From Aeribacillus composti (GTDB taxonomy: Bacteria; Bacillota; Bacilli; Bacillales; Aeribacillaceae): DNA of 64,000 nt. This document shows positions 56,969 to 64,000 of the stretch, one piece after another. Numbering within the stretch: position 1 is the first letter of the stretch; each line of letters starts with the position of its first letter. The stretch is taken from contig NZ_VISS01000020.1 in the NCBI RefSeq assembly GCF_007827555.1, forward strand, positions 1-64,000. The letters are read 5' to 3'. The translations under genes were made by a program, and so were the position numbers. The notes beneath the pieces were generated by a model. It was not told the origin of the DNA. It saw only the letters and a program-made list of their open reading frames with translations, and made no database searches.

Positions 56969-57492
56969 GTGAAACAAAAAGCATTACTGCCAGTCACCAC
57001 TTTAGCCATGACATTTGCATTTGCCGTATGGCGAATTTTATCTCCGTTAGCAAGTACGTTCCAAGATATTTATAACCTGACATCAACATAAAAAAGCATC
57101 TAAGTTGCCAACCCGTCTGCTAGGTTCTGTCATGCGAATTCCACTCGGAATTTGGACTGACCGGTATGGCCGACGGTAAATGTATTCTTTGCTTTTATTA
57201 TTTTTAATTGTCTCATTAGTTGGCATCAGTTTTGCCAATTCTTACGGAATGACGATATTTTGGGCTTTTTCATTGGAATGGCAGAAACGTCATTTGCGAT
57301 TTCAGTTACATTTTTTTCCTGGTTGACACCTCCGGAAAAACAAGGAGCAGCTATTATCCCCTGCAGGAAGACAGCATTTGTAAAAAATTTTCCTGGAAGG
57401 GGATTTTTTTGGCTGGGAAACGATTAAACGAACATCTTAAATGTGACGCCGTTTGTTTGGGAGCTGGAAGAAGAGCCAAAAACACCAAAATA
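56969..57492 (+). pseudogene. narK: narK-type nitrate/nitrite transporter, degraded
   Basis: It starts at GTG 56969 behind TTAGGAGGGGATTTTG and reads LLPVTTLAMTFAFAVWRILS, then PLASTFQDIYNLTST before a stop. Later pieces in shifted frames match the same family: LGSVMRIPLGIWTDRYGRR, LVGISFANSYGMTIFWAF, and SWLTPPEKQGAA. Only 524 bp remain of an expected 1.2-1.5 kb, with stops, shifts and a large 3' deletion. The last frame ends in a charged tail and stops at 57492. The promoter, Fnr-type box and ribosome binding site are still intact. Confidence 0.85.
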
Positions 57493-57510
57493 ATTGGGAC
57501 TTCTTTCATA

Positions 57511-57546
57511 AAAAAAGCTGTCCCTTTCAGGAAAGGAACAGTCTTT
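57511..57546 (-). terminator. terminator of the DUF2249 operon
   Basis: AGCTGTCCCTTTC (57516-57528) pairs with GAAAGGAACAGTCT (57531-57544) with one mismatch. On the minus strand the stem is followed by TTTTTT. It lies 10 bp past the last stop codon of the operon. Confidence 0.75.
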
Positions 57547-57555
57547 GAAAAACGT

Positions 57556-57858
57556 TTAGGAAAGGAACCCTAGCTGCCTTAATGCTTTTTCGCTCATTCT
57601 ATCAGGGGACCAAGGCGGATTCCAAGTGATTTGGACATTTACGTCTTGAATGCCTTCAATATCACGCAATGCGCGTTTCACACCGCCTGCTATTGAGTCG
57701 TGCAACGGACAGCCGGGTGTAGTCAATGTCATTAAAATGAATGCAGTTCCGTCTTTGACTTCAATCTTATAGATCAGTCCTAAATCAACAACATTAATTC
57801 CCAATTCAGGATCTAAAACGTTTTGCAGTTTTTCCAAGATCTTTGCTTTTATTTCCAT
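57556..57858 (-). CDS. DUF59/MIP18 family Fe-S assembly factor (SufT/PaaD-like)
   Basis: A 100-residue protein of the MIP18 (DUF59) family: VLDPELGINVVDLGLIYKIE, then MTLTTPGCPLHDSI with C50, and VQITWNPPWSPDRMSE. Relatives help load Fe-S clusters onto target enzymes. It is the last gene of a four-gene operon with two DUF2249 genes and a membrane protein, 45 bp after the latter. A role in maturing or repairing Fe-S enzymes under nitrosative or low-oxygen conditions fits the neighbourhood and is inference. Confidence 0.88.
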   Translation of the reverse strand: MEIKAKILEKLQNVLDPELGINVVDLGLIYKIEVKDGTAFILMTLTTPGCPLHDSIAGGVKRALRDIEGIQDVNVQITWNPPWSPDRMSEKALRQLGFLS

Positions 57859-57903
57859 TGTTACATCACCCTTTATATTTCAGTAAATCGTTCCCTCATT
57901 ATT

Positions 57904-59148
57904 TTATTTCAACAATACGGAGCCAATCGTACAGGCAAATAATCCAGAAAACAGCACCATTCCTCCTTGAGCAAGATAAAATAGACCAGTACTTGAAGAG
58001 GCAAGAGCAGCGATCATGCCGATAAGACTCGCAACAAATAAACAGCATTCCATCACAATCCATTTTTCATTTATCATTTGTTTCAAAGTCGGCACCGCTT
58101 CTTTGCCGATTTTTTTGCTATACCGGTGTGTCCACCATAGAAAAGGAACAATTTTATATAAGTAGCCAATGATGCTTAATACAATCCAGCCGAACAGATA
58201 ACAGTAGATGATGATGGAAAAGATGCGGGAATGGATTTCACTTTCAAAAGAAAAACCGGCCGCCGCTATATGCAGGATGACTCCAAAAACAATGGCCAAA
58301 AGAGCAAACAGAAAAGGTTTATCCAGTTTTTTCTTCATCCTTTTCTTTAAAATGGCAAACATATGGTATGCAAACAACCCATATCCGACAGCCATCAATT
58401 GAAGCCCTGCTGATAACAACCGGTCATTTGCCGTTATAAAACTGATGAAAGTTAACACAAGACCGCTTATATAAAAAATGTAGACATATCGGGCCGTGTT
58501 CATTGAAAAATGATGCGCCAATGAAAACATCGGAACCATTTTGTAAGAAAATCCGAAGATAAGAAGTGTAAACCAGCCGGAAAATCCCAGCAATATATGT
58601 GCTTTGAAAATCAAATCATGATCGATTAATTGTCTGCCGCTCCAAAAATGATAGGCAAGCGTCAATCCGAGCCCGATCGTTAAGAGCAAACAAATGAGGG
58701 CAGTACCAACAAATAAAGTGATGACCGTTCTTTTCTTCTGTTTTTTTAATGTCATGAACATCTGCCATAAAAACATTACAATCCCGCAAGTAAGAAGCAA
58801 GCCTGAAAATATAGCCATTTGAATATTAAAGGCCAGGCTGATGCTAAAAGATAGTATTCCTAATGACGTGACGACCATTTGGATAAAAGCAAATGATTCA
58901 TTCCATATCGGGGTTAAAAACACGACTGGAACAAGCTGATACATGGCCCCCATGGCTGTCATTAAAGCAAAGCCAATCACTAATAAATGGACAGCTGACA
59001 ATACGACAGGAAGGCGCATTTCTCCGGTTGAAAGCTGACGAGTTGACAGAAATAAAAGAATTTGAGAAAGGAAAAACGCCAGCAAGCCAAAAATAATAAA
59101 CGAAAAAGGGATTCGAATATTCGTTTCATAAGTATGATTAGCCGTCAT
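57904..59148 (-). CDS. polytopic membrane protein with histidines in helices, haem-copper-oxidase-like
   Basis: About 414 residues and twelve predicted membrane helices. Histidines lie within helices, as in AVHLLVIGFALM, FKAHILLGFSGWF and GVILHIAAAGF. A motif of glycine, aromatic residue, Y, K/Q, V and P recurs three times (GAMYQLVPV, GFSYKMVPM, GYLYKIVPF). This resembles subunit I of cbb3/NOR-type oxidases without a complete ligand set. I do not know a function; a haem-bearing or NO-related membrane protein is possible. The ATG at 59148 follows AGAAGGATGACG and overlaps the DUF2249 gene upstream. Confidence 0.65.
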   Translation of the reverse strand: MTANHTYETNIRIPFSFIIFGLLAFFLSQILLFLSTRQLSTGEMRLPVVLSAVHLLVIGFALMTAMGAMYQLVPVVFLTPIWNESFAFIQMVVTSLGILSFSISLAFNIQMAIFSGLLLTCGIVMFLWQMFMTLKKQKKRTVITLFVGTALICLLLTIGLGLTLAYHFWSGRQLIDHDLIFKAHILLGFSGWFTLLIFGFSYKMVPMFSLAHHFSMNTARYVYIFYISGLVLTFISFITANDRLLSAGLQLMAVGYGLFAYHMFAILKKRMKKKLDKPFLFALLAIVFGVILHIAAAGFSFESEIHSRIFSIIIYCYLFGWIVLSIIGYLYKIVPFLWWTHRYSKKIGKEAVPTLKQMINEKWIVMECCLFVASLIGMIAALASSSTGLFYLAQGGMVLFSGLFACTIGSVLLK

Positions 59149-59365
59149 CATCGTCATCCTTCTTTTCAATCGTTATTTCATAGCTTCCATCACTGCGCTT
59201 TTGCGTTTGATAGGTATAACCGAGATCGTCAAGCTGTTCAAATAAAAACATCGGGCGGCGGTCATTAATAATTTTCAACGCTTCTCCTTTTTTTAATTTT
59301 GCTAATGCCGTTAAAGTCCGCATCATCGGTTGTGGGGGCTCTAAGCCGCGATTATCCAGTATCAT
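59138..59365 (-). CDS. DUF2249 domain protein
   Basis: A 75-residue protein with LDNRGLEPPQPMMRTLTALA, KLKKGEALKIINDRRPMFLF and a beta-strand end, the TusA-like fold of DUF2249. ACGGAGGAATGAAAAA precedes the ATG at 59365. It overlaps the membrane protein gene downstream and follows the other DUF2249 gene by four bases. Such genes often stand beside denitrification and NO-response genes; their action is unknown. The acidic tail KKDDDDDG is unusual. Confidence 0.85.
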   Translation of the reverse strand: MILDNRGLEPPQPMMRTLTALAKLKKGEALKIINDRRPMFLFEQLDDLGYTYQTQKRSDGSYEITIEKKDDDDDG

Positions 59366-59369
59366 TTTT

Positions 59370-59603
59370 TCATTCCTCCGTTTTAACAAAGGTAATTTTC
59401 CAATGTTTATCCTCTATTTTTTCCGCTTGATAAGAAAACCCTTTTTTCTTCATGATAGGAAAAAGCGGAACAGGTTTAAACGGAGCGTGTAAAATAAATA
59501 CATCTCCTTGTGCAAGAGGCTGAATGGCCGCCATGATTTTTTGAAACGGCTCTAATTTCTTCTTTAAATCTTCGCGAACATCTAATTCAACAGTTTTTCC
59601 CAT
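59370..59603 (-). CDS. DUF2249 domain protein, first gene of operon
   Basis: A 77-residue DUF2249 protein: ELDVREDLKKKLEPFQKIMA, then LAQGDVFILHAPFKPVPLFP and a final beta strand. GAAAGGAGAATATGG precedes the ATG at 59603. It and the next gene have complementary sequence features (LDVRED here, LDNRGLEPP there), so they may work as a pair. The operon is preceded by a strong Crp/Fnr box at the class II position. Confidence 0.85.
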   Translation of the reverse strand: MGKTVELDVREDLKKKLEPFQKIMAAIQPLAQGDVFILHAPFKPVPLFPIMKKKGFSYQAEKIEDKHWKITFVKTEE

Positions 59604-59638
59604 CCATATTCTCCTTTCCATCTTTTTTATCAATGTTC

Positions 59639-59681
59639 ATCATAGTAAAAACAATTCCCGCAATTTGTGATTTGCTTCACT
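59639..59681 (-). promoter_or_regulatory. Crp/Fnr box and -10 of the DUF2249 operon
   Basis: TGTGATTTGCTTCACT (59666-59681) matches TGTGA-N6-TCACA at all but the last base. TATGAT lies at 59639-59644 on the minus strand, which puts the box centre at about -41.5 from a start near 59632. Confidence 0.75.
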
Positions 59682-60705
59682 TCATCGGCATCACTTTTGA
59701 AAAGTTTATGAATAATTGATTCGTGATGCCGGATTTGCATATATTCTTCCAATTGAGGAAAGGGAAGATGTTGCAACATCAATTGAACTGCTTGTTAGAA
59801 AATGTTTCAGTTTTCAATGAAAGATCGGTACCATTTCGCTGCGGATATTGTTTTGCTTGAAATAGAAAGGAGAGAGTTTTTAAAGCGGAAACAGCGGATG
59901 GCATTTAGGGAAATTTATTTCTTTGCTAATATGGTCAGCGGCCATTGTGCGAAAAATGCGTCTAACCCGGACAAAGCGCTATTGCAAAAAGATCATTCTA
60001 ACATTGAAAGTATGTCATTGACATCAAAAAAGATGGTTGCCTGAAAAGTGTGCTGCAAGAAAAAAGCGGGGCGTAAAACAAGTTAATGCCATTTTTGAAA
60101 ACGATTGAGAAGTTGTTCATCTATTTAGGTAGCTGGTATTTTTTCATCTTATTGTAAAGTGTAACTCGTGAAATCCCTAATTCTCAGGAAGCTTCGGATT
60201 TGTTGCCGGCGGTTTTCTTTAATGTTTTTTCTATCAGTTGTTTCTCGATAGTATCTTTTTTTCAATCAACTTTGAGTTTTTTCGAGTCTGGACGGCTTCT
60301 CGACAAGTGACCCGAAATGGAAAAAGCTAAGAAGATCCTGTTGATGGATGAACGGTTTTCTAATATAATAACCATTCTTTCCATCAAGTTTTACAGTTCG
60401 CCAAGCATGGTACATTGTCCATAATGAAAACTGCTGATTCTATTATGAAAGCCTCCGTTTGCCGAAATCGTAAAATATTTTTTGTGTATCTATTTTGCTT
60501 TCTCAATTCATTGTATAGAGCCCCATCATGTTAGCAAAAAAAAATGATAAATTGGCAAAATGTATTCCAAATAGGTTTCTTTTTCAGAAAATTTTTTTTA
60601 CAATTAATTTAACCTTTTATGATCATTCGAATTTATGTCAGAGATCTCATTCTATTGTTTATCTTGTCTGTAACATATGAAGAAAGCATGTATAAGGAGA
60701 GGAAG
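59682..60705. other. 1-kb decayed region holding a regulator relic
   Basis: An 80-codon + strand frame at 59802-60044 has no ribosome binding site or recognisable motif. The only part I can identify is the sigma-54-activator HTH relic at 60121-60262. The rest of 60263-60705 has many stops on both strands and looks like eroded coding DNA. Confidence 0.5.
60121..60262 (-). pseudogene. C-terminal Fis-type HTH relic of a sigma-54-dependent activator
   Basis: The minus strand reads DTIEKQLIEKTLKKTAGNKS, then EAS-stop-ELGISRVTLY and NKMKKYQLPK-stop. This is the Fis-like DNA-binding end of NtrC/AcoR-type activators, which usually reads GNKSEAARRLGISRSTLYRKLKKY. A TGA now interrupts the helix-turn-helix, and no AAA+ domain is left upstream. 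Confidence 0.75.
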
Positions 60706-61667
60706 ATGTTGCGAGATCAATTAACCGCCCTTTATGGATTTGCGCATTTCGGTGACAGACCGATGTAATTTTCGTTGTGTATACTGTATGCTGAAATGGA
60801 AGGAAGGTAGTATTCTTTTATGAAACGGGAATAACTAATGACGTTTGAAGAAATATATCGTTTGGCCAGCCGTTTAGGCATACGAAAAATTCGTCTAACC
60901 GGAGGGAAACCGCTCCTTCGAAAGGACATTGATGTACTAATATCGATGTTAAAAATATTCAAGATCTTCAAGACGTTTCATTGACCATTAACGGATATTT
61001 TTAATTTCATATGCCAAGCGCGGGCTGAACCGGATCAATGTCAGTTTAAATGCTTTAAATAACGAAATTTTTTCTAAAATGAACGGAGGCAAAGCAAAGT
61101 CTGAGGAAATTGTAAGAGGAATTGAAGAAGCGGTTGCACAAGGTCTAGCCGTAAAGGTGAACATGGTTGTAAAAGGAATAAATGAGAGCGAAATTTTACC
61201 GATGGCTCGTTTTTTTGAAGAAAAAGGAATGACGATCCGCTTCATCGAATATATGGATGTCGGAACCTTAAACGGTTGGAAAATGGACGAAGTTTGGGAC
61301 GAGCAAAGAAGTTCATGATATGATTCACCGAGAAATACCTCTTGAACTAGTTCAGTCGAACGTTTTTGGCCAGGTTCCCAAAAGGTATCGATACCGAGGT
61401 ACGGATGTGGAAGTCGGCTTTATTTCTTCCTTATCAGGAGCTTTTTGTTCTGATTGCACGCGAATGCCCTAAAAAGTATACATGCTATTTGCCTCAAACG
61501 GCGTTGATTTATTAGTTAAAATGCGAAAGGGAGCAAGCGGTGAAGAAATATTGGATGAGATCACCCGTGTTTGGCAGGCTCGGGACGATCGTTATTCCGA
61601 AGAAAGAGGAAGGATCAATGCTCTTTCTGCAAACAGACGTGTGGAAATGTTTTATATTGGCGGGTGA
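60706..61667 (+). pseudogene. moaA: moaA, GTP 3',8-cyclase, broken by stops and frame shifts
   Basis: AAGGAGAGGAAG precedes ATG 60706. The radical SAM motif is still readable in a shifted frame: [18 protein letters not shown], with C-x3-C-x2-C. Then [20 protein letters not shown] is followed by KPL, where the conserved glutamate of GGEP has become lysine. Later pieces are NMVVKGINESEILPMARFFE, IRFIEYMDVG, LFASNGVDL and the terminal IGG, which is catalytically needed in MoaA. There are several stops and at least three frame changes. The Moco pathway therefore lacks its first enzyme unless another copy exists. Confidence 0.92.
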
Positions 61668-61677
61668 GGTGTGATTG

Positions 61678-62178
61678 ATGAGTGTATCTGAACATCGCAG
61701 CAAGGCAAATGACCCTGTTCGCTGCAAAGTGATCACCGTTTCTGATACGAGAACGAAGGATACGGATAAAAGCGGTGCATTAATCATCGAATTATTAACG
61801 AGAGAACAAATGGAAATAATAGATTACGAGATTGTGAAAGATGAACGGGAAGCCATTCAATCTGCTGTGAAAGAGGCTTCTGACGAAATTGATGTTTTTT
61901 TATTGAACGGCGGGACTGGTTTTACAAAACGGGATGTGACGGTTGAAGCGGTAAAAGAATTGCTTGACAAAGAAATGGTTGGTTTTGGGGAATTGTTTCG
62001 TTATTTAAGCTATAAAGAAATTGGAAGCGCATCCATGCTTAGTCGAGCGCTTGCCGGTTCAATTGGACAAAAAGTCATTTTTTGCATGCCGGGATCGACA
62101 AATGCGGTTCGTCTTGCCATGGAAAAGCTGATTTTGCCGGAACTTCGCCATCTTGTTTGGGAGATGAATCGTCAGTGA
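61678..62178 (+). CDS. moaB: MoaB/MogA-type molybdenum cofactor protein
   Basis: A 166-residue MoCF-domain protein. VITVSDTRTKDTDKSGALII and LLNGGTGFTKRDVTVEAV with GSASMLSRA and FCMPGSTNAVRLAME cover the molybdopterin-binding fold. It adenylates molybdopterin in Moco synthesis or is its inactive relative. GAGGTG precedes ATG 61678. It is intact although moaA, 10 bp upstream, is dead. mobA overlaps its stop codon. Confidence 0.9.
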   Translation: MSVSEHRSKANDPVRCKVITVSDTRTKDTDKSGALIIELLTREQMEIIDYEIVKDEREAIQSAVKEASDEIDVFLLNGGTGFTKRDVTVEAVKELLDKEMVGFGELFRYLSYKEIGSASMLSRALAGSIGQKVIFCMPGSTNAVRLAMEKLILPELRHLVWEMNRQ

Positions 62179-62792
62179 ACAAGATGATCGGGATTGTGCT
62201 GGCAGGAGGACAGTCGAAACGGTTTGGGCAACCGAAAGCATTTGCGAAAAGAAATGGAAAGGAATTTATTTTATATAGTATCGAAGCGCTGCAATGTATC
62301 ACAAAAGACGTGGTTGTTGTCATACATCCTGAAATAGATACGAAATGGCTGCAAAGGAACCAGCTGACATATATTCAAGATCTCGAATTGTATCAAGGAA
62401 AAGGACCTCTTGCCGGCATTTATTCCGTTATGTCCCAATTCAAATCCGAATGGTATATCGTTTTACCTTGTGATACTCCTTTTATCAATGCGCATTTGTT
62501 GAAAAAATTGCAATTATACAGAAATGACGGTTGTGAAGCGATTGTTCCTAGTGTTCACGGAAATATTCAGCCATTGATCGCCATGTACCATCATCGAGTG
62601 AAGGAAAAAATACGATGGCACCTTGAACAAAATAAGTTAAGCATGAAGCATTTTCTTCCAAGTATTCATACTAGATATGTTGAGATCAATGATGATGATG
62701 CTTTCATCAATATTAATACAAAGGATGAATATGACCAGTATATTGTTCATAATAACCTTTTTCCTCAAGCCTCCTTTTCCAAAACAAAATAA
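62175..62792 (+). CDS. mobA: MobA, molybdenum cofactor guanylyltransferase
   Basis: About 205 residues. The nucleotide-binding start IGIVLAGGQSKRFGQPKAF, the GPLAGIYSVMS segment and LPCDTPFIN are those of MobA, which attaches GMP to Moco for enzymes such as nitrate reductase. Translation probably starts at GTG 62175, overlapping the moaB stop; ATG 62184 is an alternative. The frame is intact. Confidence 0.88.
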   Translation: MNKMIGIVLAGGQSKRFGQPKAFAKRNGKEFILYSIEALQCITKDVVVVIHPEIDTKWLQRNQLTYIQDLELYQGKGPLAGIYSVMSQFKSEWYIVLPCDTPFINAHLLKKLQLYRNDGCEAIVPSVHGNIQPLIAMYHHRVKEKIRWHLEQNKLSMKHFLPSIHTRYVEINDDDAFININTKDEYDQYIVHNNLFPQASFSKTK

Positions 62793-62837
62793 ATGTTCCT
62801 TGGTAGTATCGGGTGGGGGCAAGAAGGGTGGAAAGGA

Positions 62838-64000
62838 ATGGGATCGTTGCGAAAGCCAATTCAAGTAGAGGAAGCAATCGACCGGGTGTTGGAAAAAAGC
62901 TATGAAGGTGAAATAGAGTATGTATCAATCGAAAACAGCTTTCATCGTGTGCTTGGTCAAGATATAACTGCTACAACGGATGTACCTGGATTTGATCGAT
63001 CCCCTTATGACGGCTATGCTGTTTGGGCAGCATCGACCGAGGCCGCTTCAGCTTCCAATCCAGCAGTTTTGGAAGTCGTCGGGACTCAAGGAGCAGATTC
63101 TGTTTGGAAAGAATCTTTAAAACCTTTTCAAGCCGTTAAAATTATGACTGGCGCTGCCATTCCAGAAGGTGCAAATGCCGTCATCATGAAGGAATTAACA
63201 CAGGAATTCAGAAAAGACGGAAAAACATATGTGCAAATAAAAAGAAAAGTTGAGGCAGGAGAAAACATCTCCCGCATCGGAGAAGATATGAAAAAGGGCA
63301 GTTTGCTTATCGAAAAAGGAACCGTGATCACTCCGGGAATATCCGCTGTTCTGGCAACGTTCGGGTATCATTACGTTCCGGTTATGAAGAGCCCAAAGGT
63401 TGTCGTCATAGCAACCGGGAGCGAATTGCTTGAAGTGTATAAACCGCTGGAAAAAGGAAAAATTCACAATAGCAATACTTATATGCTGCAGGCACAAATT
63501 TTCAGAGCTCACGGTGAACCGATTTTATACGGAATTGTGAAAGACACATTTCAAAATGTATTTCAAGCTGTTACAAAAGCAATGCAAATGGCCGACATTA
63601 TCATCACAACAGGCGGAGTGTCAGTGGGCGATTTTGATTATATCCCAAAGGTGTACGAGCATCTTCAAGCCCAAGTTTTATTCAATAAAATCGGCATGCG
63701 TCCAGGGAGTGTTACCTCTGCAGCTGTTGTCGGCAACAAAATTTTGTTCGGCCTCTCAGGCAACCCTTCCGCTTGTTATGTCGGTTTTGAGCTGTTTGTC
63801 CGTCCGTATATAAGGGCGATGCTCGGACAAAAAAATTGTTATTTAAAACGAGCCCGGGCGATTTTAACGAAAGATTTTTTAAAGCCGAATCCGTTCACGC
63901 GCTTTGTGAGAGCAAAACTGTCCTATCATGATGGAAAGCTAGTAGCTGATCCGATTGGAAGGGACAAATCAAATATTGTTTCATCCTTAATTCATACTAA
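62838..64000 (+). CDS. moeA: MoeA, molybdopterin molybdenumtransferase (cut by window end)
   Basis: 387 codons are visible of an expected 410-430, and the frame is open to the window edge. DVPGFDRSPYDGYAV, GAAIPEGANAVIMKE, IATGSELLEV, TTGGVSVGDFDYIPKV and GLSGNPSACYVGFEL are the family signatures. It inserts molybdate into molybdopterin. The ATG at 62838 follows GGGTGGAAAGGA. It is intact as far as seen and follows mobA by 45 bp. Confidence 0.92.
   Translation, partial: MGSLRKPIQVEEAIDRVLEKSYEGEIEYVSIENSFHRVLGQDITATTDVPGFDRSPYDGYAVWAASTEAASASNPAVLEVVGTQGADSVWKESLKPFQAVKIMTGAAIPEGANAVIMKELTQEFRKDGKTYVQIKRKVEAGENISRIGEDMKKGSLLIEKGTVITPGISAVLATFGYHYVPVMKSPKVVVIATGSELLEVYKPLEKGKIHNSNTYMLQAQIFRAHGEPILYGIVKDTFQNVFQAVTKAMQMADIIITTGGVSVGDFDYIPKVYEHLQAQVLFNKIGMRPGSVTSAAVVGNKILFGLSGNPSACYVGFELFVRPYIRAMLGQKNCYLKRARAILTKDFLKPNPFTRFVRAKLSYHDGKLVADPIGRDKSNIVSSLIHT

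Noticed and set aside
59802..60044. 80-codon frame in the decayed region
   Set aside because: No ribosome binding site and no recognisable motif; more likely a remnant frame.

Overview
The window looks like a chromosome segment of an endospore-forming member of the Bacillaceae (low-GC Firmicutes). The evidence is: gene order from 26.4 to 51.7 kb (lexA-yneA-yneB-ynzC-tkt-sirA-yneF-ccdA-yneI-ccdC-yneK ... sspP-citB-yneN-sspN-tlp-yneP-yneQ-yneR ... plsY-yneT-parE-parC) that matches my memory of Bacillus subtilis; spore genes (sspP, sspN, tlp, sirA); a complete lia envelope-stress locus; Bacillus-type SOS boxes, TnrA-like boxes and strong AAGGAGG-type ribosome binding sites. An NADP-type gdhA and the accessory content suggest a species other than B. 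subtilis. I cannot name the species from sequence alone.

Layout. 0.4-10.3 kb is accessory: a nitroreductase, a LysR regulator divergent from an AbrB-type membrane protein, a YciI protein, a hydrolase/HTH pair under a 30-bp palindrome, an orphan HsdS with an XRE regulator, an EAL protein, and a chemoreceptor with a sigma-D-like promoter. 11-18 kb holds a HAD-Nudix fusion protein, liaIHFSR, and a LacI regulator divergent from a 47-residue membrane peptide across a perfect operator. 18.8-24 kb carries mhqED-like quinone-defence genes, an IolS-like reductase, a LOG protein and a PlsC acyltransferase. gdhA follows, then the conserved lexA-to-parC block. This block is interrupted by repeat and IS3-family debris (34.5-34.8 kb), a CapA-family lipoprotein, and an amt-DUF294-exonuclease operon.

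52.5-64 kb is an anaerobic/nitrogen-oxide island: ric, ywiC, a Crp/Fnr regulator, a radical SAM/SPASM protein, a narK relic, a DUF2249-DUF2249-membrane protein-DUF59 operon, a relic of a sigma-54-type activator, and Moco genes (moaA relic, moaB, mobA, moeA). Five GTGA-N6-TCAC-type sites lie about 41.5 bp before a plausible start point of almost every transcription unit in the first half of the island. The one Fnr-like protein present has recognition-helix residues that fit such sites but lacks the cysteines of an oxygen-sensing cluster. narK and moaA are both broken and no narGHJI is in the window, so nitrate respiration appears to be decaying while the nitrosative-stress and repair genes are kept.

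Small mobile debris recurs: a 129-bp MITE-like element with a second copy, two IS-end-like sequences each followed by a strong terminator hairpin, and an imperfect long duplication at 20.7-20.9 kb. No rRNA, tRNA or CRISPR array was seen.
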